Shown here one piece after another: positions 4,357 to 6,186 of a stretch of 6,186 nucleotides of DNA (positions are counted from its first letter, which is position 1; each line of letters opens with the position of its first letter). Location of the stretch: the NCBI GenBank assembly GCA_023387585.1, contig JAEWHZ010000296.1:1-6186 (forward strand), in the 5' to 3' direction. Made by a program: the position numbers and the translations under genes. Below the pieces are notes generated by a model. That model ran no database searches. It saw only the letters and a list, made by a program, of their open reading frames with translations, and was not told where the DNA came from. This DNA is from Pseudomonadota bacterium. Lineage in GTDB: Bacteria; Pseudomonadota; Alphaproteobacteria; Rhizobiales; Devosiaceae.

Positions 4357-6186
4357 ATGTCGATCGCGCGCAAGAACGAACAGGGCGGGGTGCTGGCGGC
4401 GCTGTTCGTGCGCCGCCCGGTGCTGGCCGTCGTCATCAACGCGCTGATCTGCGTCGCCGGCCTTGCCGCCCTGATCGCCGTCGAGGTGCGCGAATTGCCC
4501 AGTGTCGAGCAGCCGGTGCTCTCGGTCTCGACACGGTTTACCGGCGCCGCCGCCGAGACCGTCGACCGCGAGGTCACCGCCGTGGTCGAGGGCGCCGTGG
4601 CGCGGGTGCAGGGCGTCGCCGGCATCTCCTCGCAATCCTCCACCGGGCAGAGCCGCGTCACCCTCGAATTCACCGAGGGCACCAATCTCGATGTCGCCAC
4701 CTCCGACGTGCGCGACGCGCTGAGCCGCATCGGCCGCTCCCTGCCGGACGCCGCCGACGATCCGGTGATCTTCAAGGCAGATGCCGATGCGCAGGCCATC
4801 ATCCAGCTCGCCGTCACCTCGACGCGGCACAGCATGGCCGAGCTCAGCCAGATCGTCGAAGACGTCATTTCCGAGCGCCTGGCCTCGGTGCCGGGCGTCG
4901 CCGAGGTGCAGGTCTACGGTACGCGCCAGACCGCCTTCGAGATCGACGTCGATCCGCTCAAGCTCGCGAGCCTCGGCCTCACCGTCGCCGATGTGCGCAA
5001 CGCCGTCGCCACTCTCGCCTTCGACACGCCGGCCGGCTCGATCAACGGCCCCAACCAGAACATCTCCGTGCGCGCCGTTTCCGAGCTGACGCGGCCGCAG
5101 GATTTCGAGGCGATCCAGATCAACAACCAGGTGCGGCTGCGCGATGTCGCCACGGTCGTCTTCGACGCCTCCGCCTCGACCAGCTCGCTGCGTTCCGACG
5201 GCCAGCCCGGCATCGGGCTCGGCATCATCCGCCAGGCGCAGTCGAACAGCATCGCGATCTCGCACGGCATCGCCGGTGCCGTCGAAACGCTCAATCAGAC
5301 TCTGCCGGAAGGCGTTCATGTTCGCGTTTCGAGCGATGAAGCGGTGTTCATAGAAGGGGCATTGCACGAGGTTCAGATCGCCCTGATCGCTGCGCTCGTC
5401 ATCGTCGTCGGCATCATTTTCGTCTTCCTGCGCGACTGGCGCGCCACCCTCGTGCCCGCCATCGCCATGCCGATCGCCCTGCTCGGCGCCGTCGCCGGCA
5501 TCTACGCCTTCGGCTTCTCGATCAATATCCTGACCCTGCTCGCGCTCGTGCTCGCCACCGGCCTCGTCGTCGACGACGCCATCGTCGTGCTCGAAAATAT
5601 CGTGCGCCGCAAGCAGCTTGGCGCCGGCCCGCGCGCCGCCGCCGTGCTCGGTACGCAGGAGGTCTTCTTCGCCGTCGTCGCCACCACGCTCACCCTGGTC
5701 GCCGTTTTCGTGCCGCTATCCTTCCTGGGCGGGCAGTCGGGCCGCCTGTTCCGCGAGTTCGGTTTCACGCTGGCCATCGCGGTCATGCTATCCTCCGTCG
5801 TCGCCCTGTCGCTCGGCCCCATGCTCACCTCGCGCCTCCTGCGCCAGAGCGACGTCGCGGAAAAACCCTCCAACACCCTTCTGGCCCGTTTCGGCGCCGG
5901 CCTCGCCTCGCTCTATCGTGTCACCCTGCACTGGGCGCTCGCCAATCCGGTCGTTATCGTCCTGATAGCAGCCGTTTTTGCCGGCTCGGCCTATTACGTC
6001 TACAACGGGTTGCGCCAGGAGATCACGCCCGCCGAGGATCGCTCGCAGGTCTCGCTTTTCGTCTCCGCCCCCAACACCGTCAGCCTCGATTATGTCCGCT
6101 CGCAGATGCAGCGCATCGAGGCCATGCTGCAGCCCTATGTCGACAGCGGCGAGGCGCAATCGCTGTTCGTCCTGTCCGGCTGGGGC
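4357..6186 (+). CDS. RND efflux transporter permease (HAE1/AcrB type), cut by right edge
   Basis: This is an inner-membrane proton-driven exporter that works as a trimer with the adaptor encoded just upstream. The first 610 codons are present out of an expected 1,020-1,050, and the frame is open to the last base. The first membrane helix is about 19-39. A periplasmic porter half follows (VSTRFTGAAAETVDREV near 50-66). Helices 2-6 lie at roughly 339-358, 365-385, 391-415, 437-457 and 466-488. Helix 4 carries GLVVDDAIVVLEN, whose D406 and D407 match the proton-relay pair of AcrB. Helix 7 is at about 531-548, and the second porter half starts with ITPAEDRSQVSLFVSAPN. The spacing of these marks follows AcrB almost residue for residue up to the Asp pair, so I see no internal deletion. 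Family is firm. Whether it exports drugs, lipids or solvents cannot be told, and I give no gene symbol. Confidence 0.95.
   Translation, partial: MSIARKNEQGGVLAALFVRRPVLAVVINALICVAGLAALIAVEVRELPSVEQPVLSVSTRFTGAAAETVDREVTAVVEGAVARVQGVAGISSQSSTGQSRVTLEFTEGTNLDVATSDVRDALSRIGRSLPDAADDPVIFKADADAQAIIQLAVTSTRHSMAELSQIVEDVISERLASVPGVAEVQVYGTRQTAFEIDVDPLKLASLGLTVADVRNAVATLAFDTPAGSINGPNQNISVRAVSELTRPQDFEAIQINNQVRLRDVATVVFDASASTSSLRSDGQPGIGLGIIRQAQSNSIAISHGIAGAVETLNQTLPEGVHVRVSSDEAVFIEGALHEVQIALIAALVIVVGIIFVFLRDWRATLVPAIAMPIALLGAVAGIYAFGFSINILTLLALVLATGLVVDDAIVVLENIVRRKQLGAGPRAAAVLGTQEVFFAVVATTLTLVAVFVPLSFLGGQSGRLFREFGFTLAIAVMLSSVVALSLGPMLTSRLLRQSDVAEKPSNTLLARFGAGLASLYRVTLHWALANPVVIVLIAAVFAGSAYYVYNGLRQEITPAEDRSQVSLFVSAPNTVSLDYVRSQMQRIEAMLQPYVDSGEAQSLFVLSGWG

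Noticed and set aside
4339..5367. A 342-residue minus-strand open frame opposite the RND pump.
   Set aside because: It is an antisense shadow of an unmistakable RND coding sequence, with no independent features.

Overview
The window looks like ordinary chromosome from a GC-rich alphaproteobacterium, probably Hyphomicrobiales/Rhizobiales-like. The basis is the heavy C/G bias at third codon positions, the family composition (a sugar ABC binding protein divergent from an AglR/ThuR-type LacI regulator) and a degenerate intergenic palindrome that reads 'VIPAQAG' in one frame. The taxonomic placement is inference. I see no tRNA, rRNA, CRISPR, insertion sequence or phage gene.

Region 1 (1-903) is a divergent sugar-uptake control region. 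On the minus strand, running off the left edge, is the N-terminal 158 residues of a secreted ABC-transporter sugar-binding protein of the trehalose/maltose-like SBP_bac_1 group. On the plus strand, from 904, is a complete LacI-family repressor. The 428 bp between them is AT-richer than its surroundings and dense in dyads. It holds two LacI-style near-palindromes sharing CGCTTTGAA, one at the predicted start site of the transporter and one on the predicted regulator promoter. It also holds a reduced third copy, a plus-strand terminator-like hairpin and two abutting inverted repeats. The simplest reading is a local repressor controlling the transport operon and itself.

Region 2 (1961-2782) is a complete two-domain rhodanese-like protein, 3-mercaptopyruvate sulfurtransferase (sseA), 34 bp after the regulator and on the same strand. 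The two may share a transcript, but no functional link to sugar uptake is evident.

Region 3 (2783-3109) is a 327-bp non-coding stretch. It contains the degenerate palindromic repeat, a second long hairpin, and an ACGTG-based repeat cluster in the likely control region of the next operon.

Region 4 (3110-6186) is an RND efflux operon. A complete periplasmic adaptor (membrane fusion protein) starts at a GTG. Fourteen bases after its stop begins an inner-membrane HAE1-type RND pump, cut by the right edge after 610 of an expected 1,030 or so residues, with the proton-relay Asp pair D406/D407 present. No outer-membrane channel or dedicated regulator lies in the window.

Nothing here amounts to a clearly new biological system. 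The observations most worth checking are non-coding: the operator pair with the adjoining dyads at 553-822, and the palindromes at 2846-2946.
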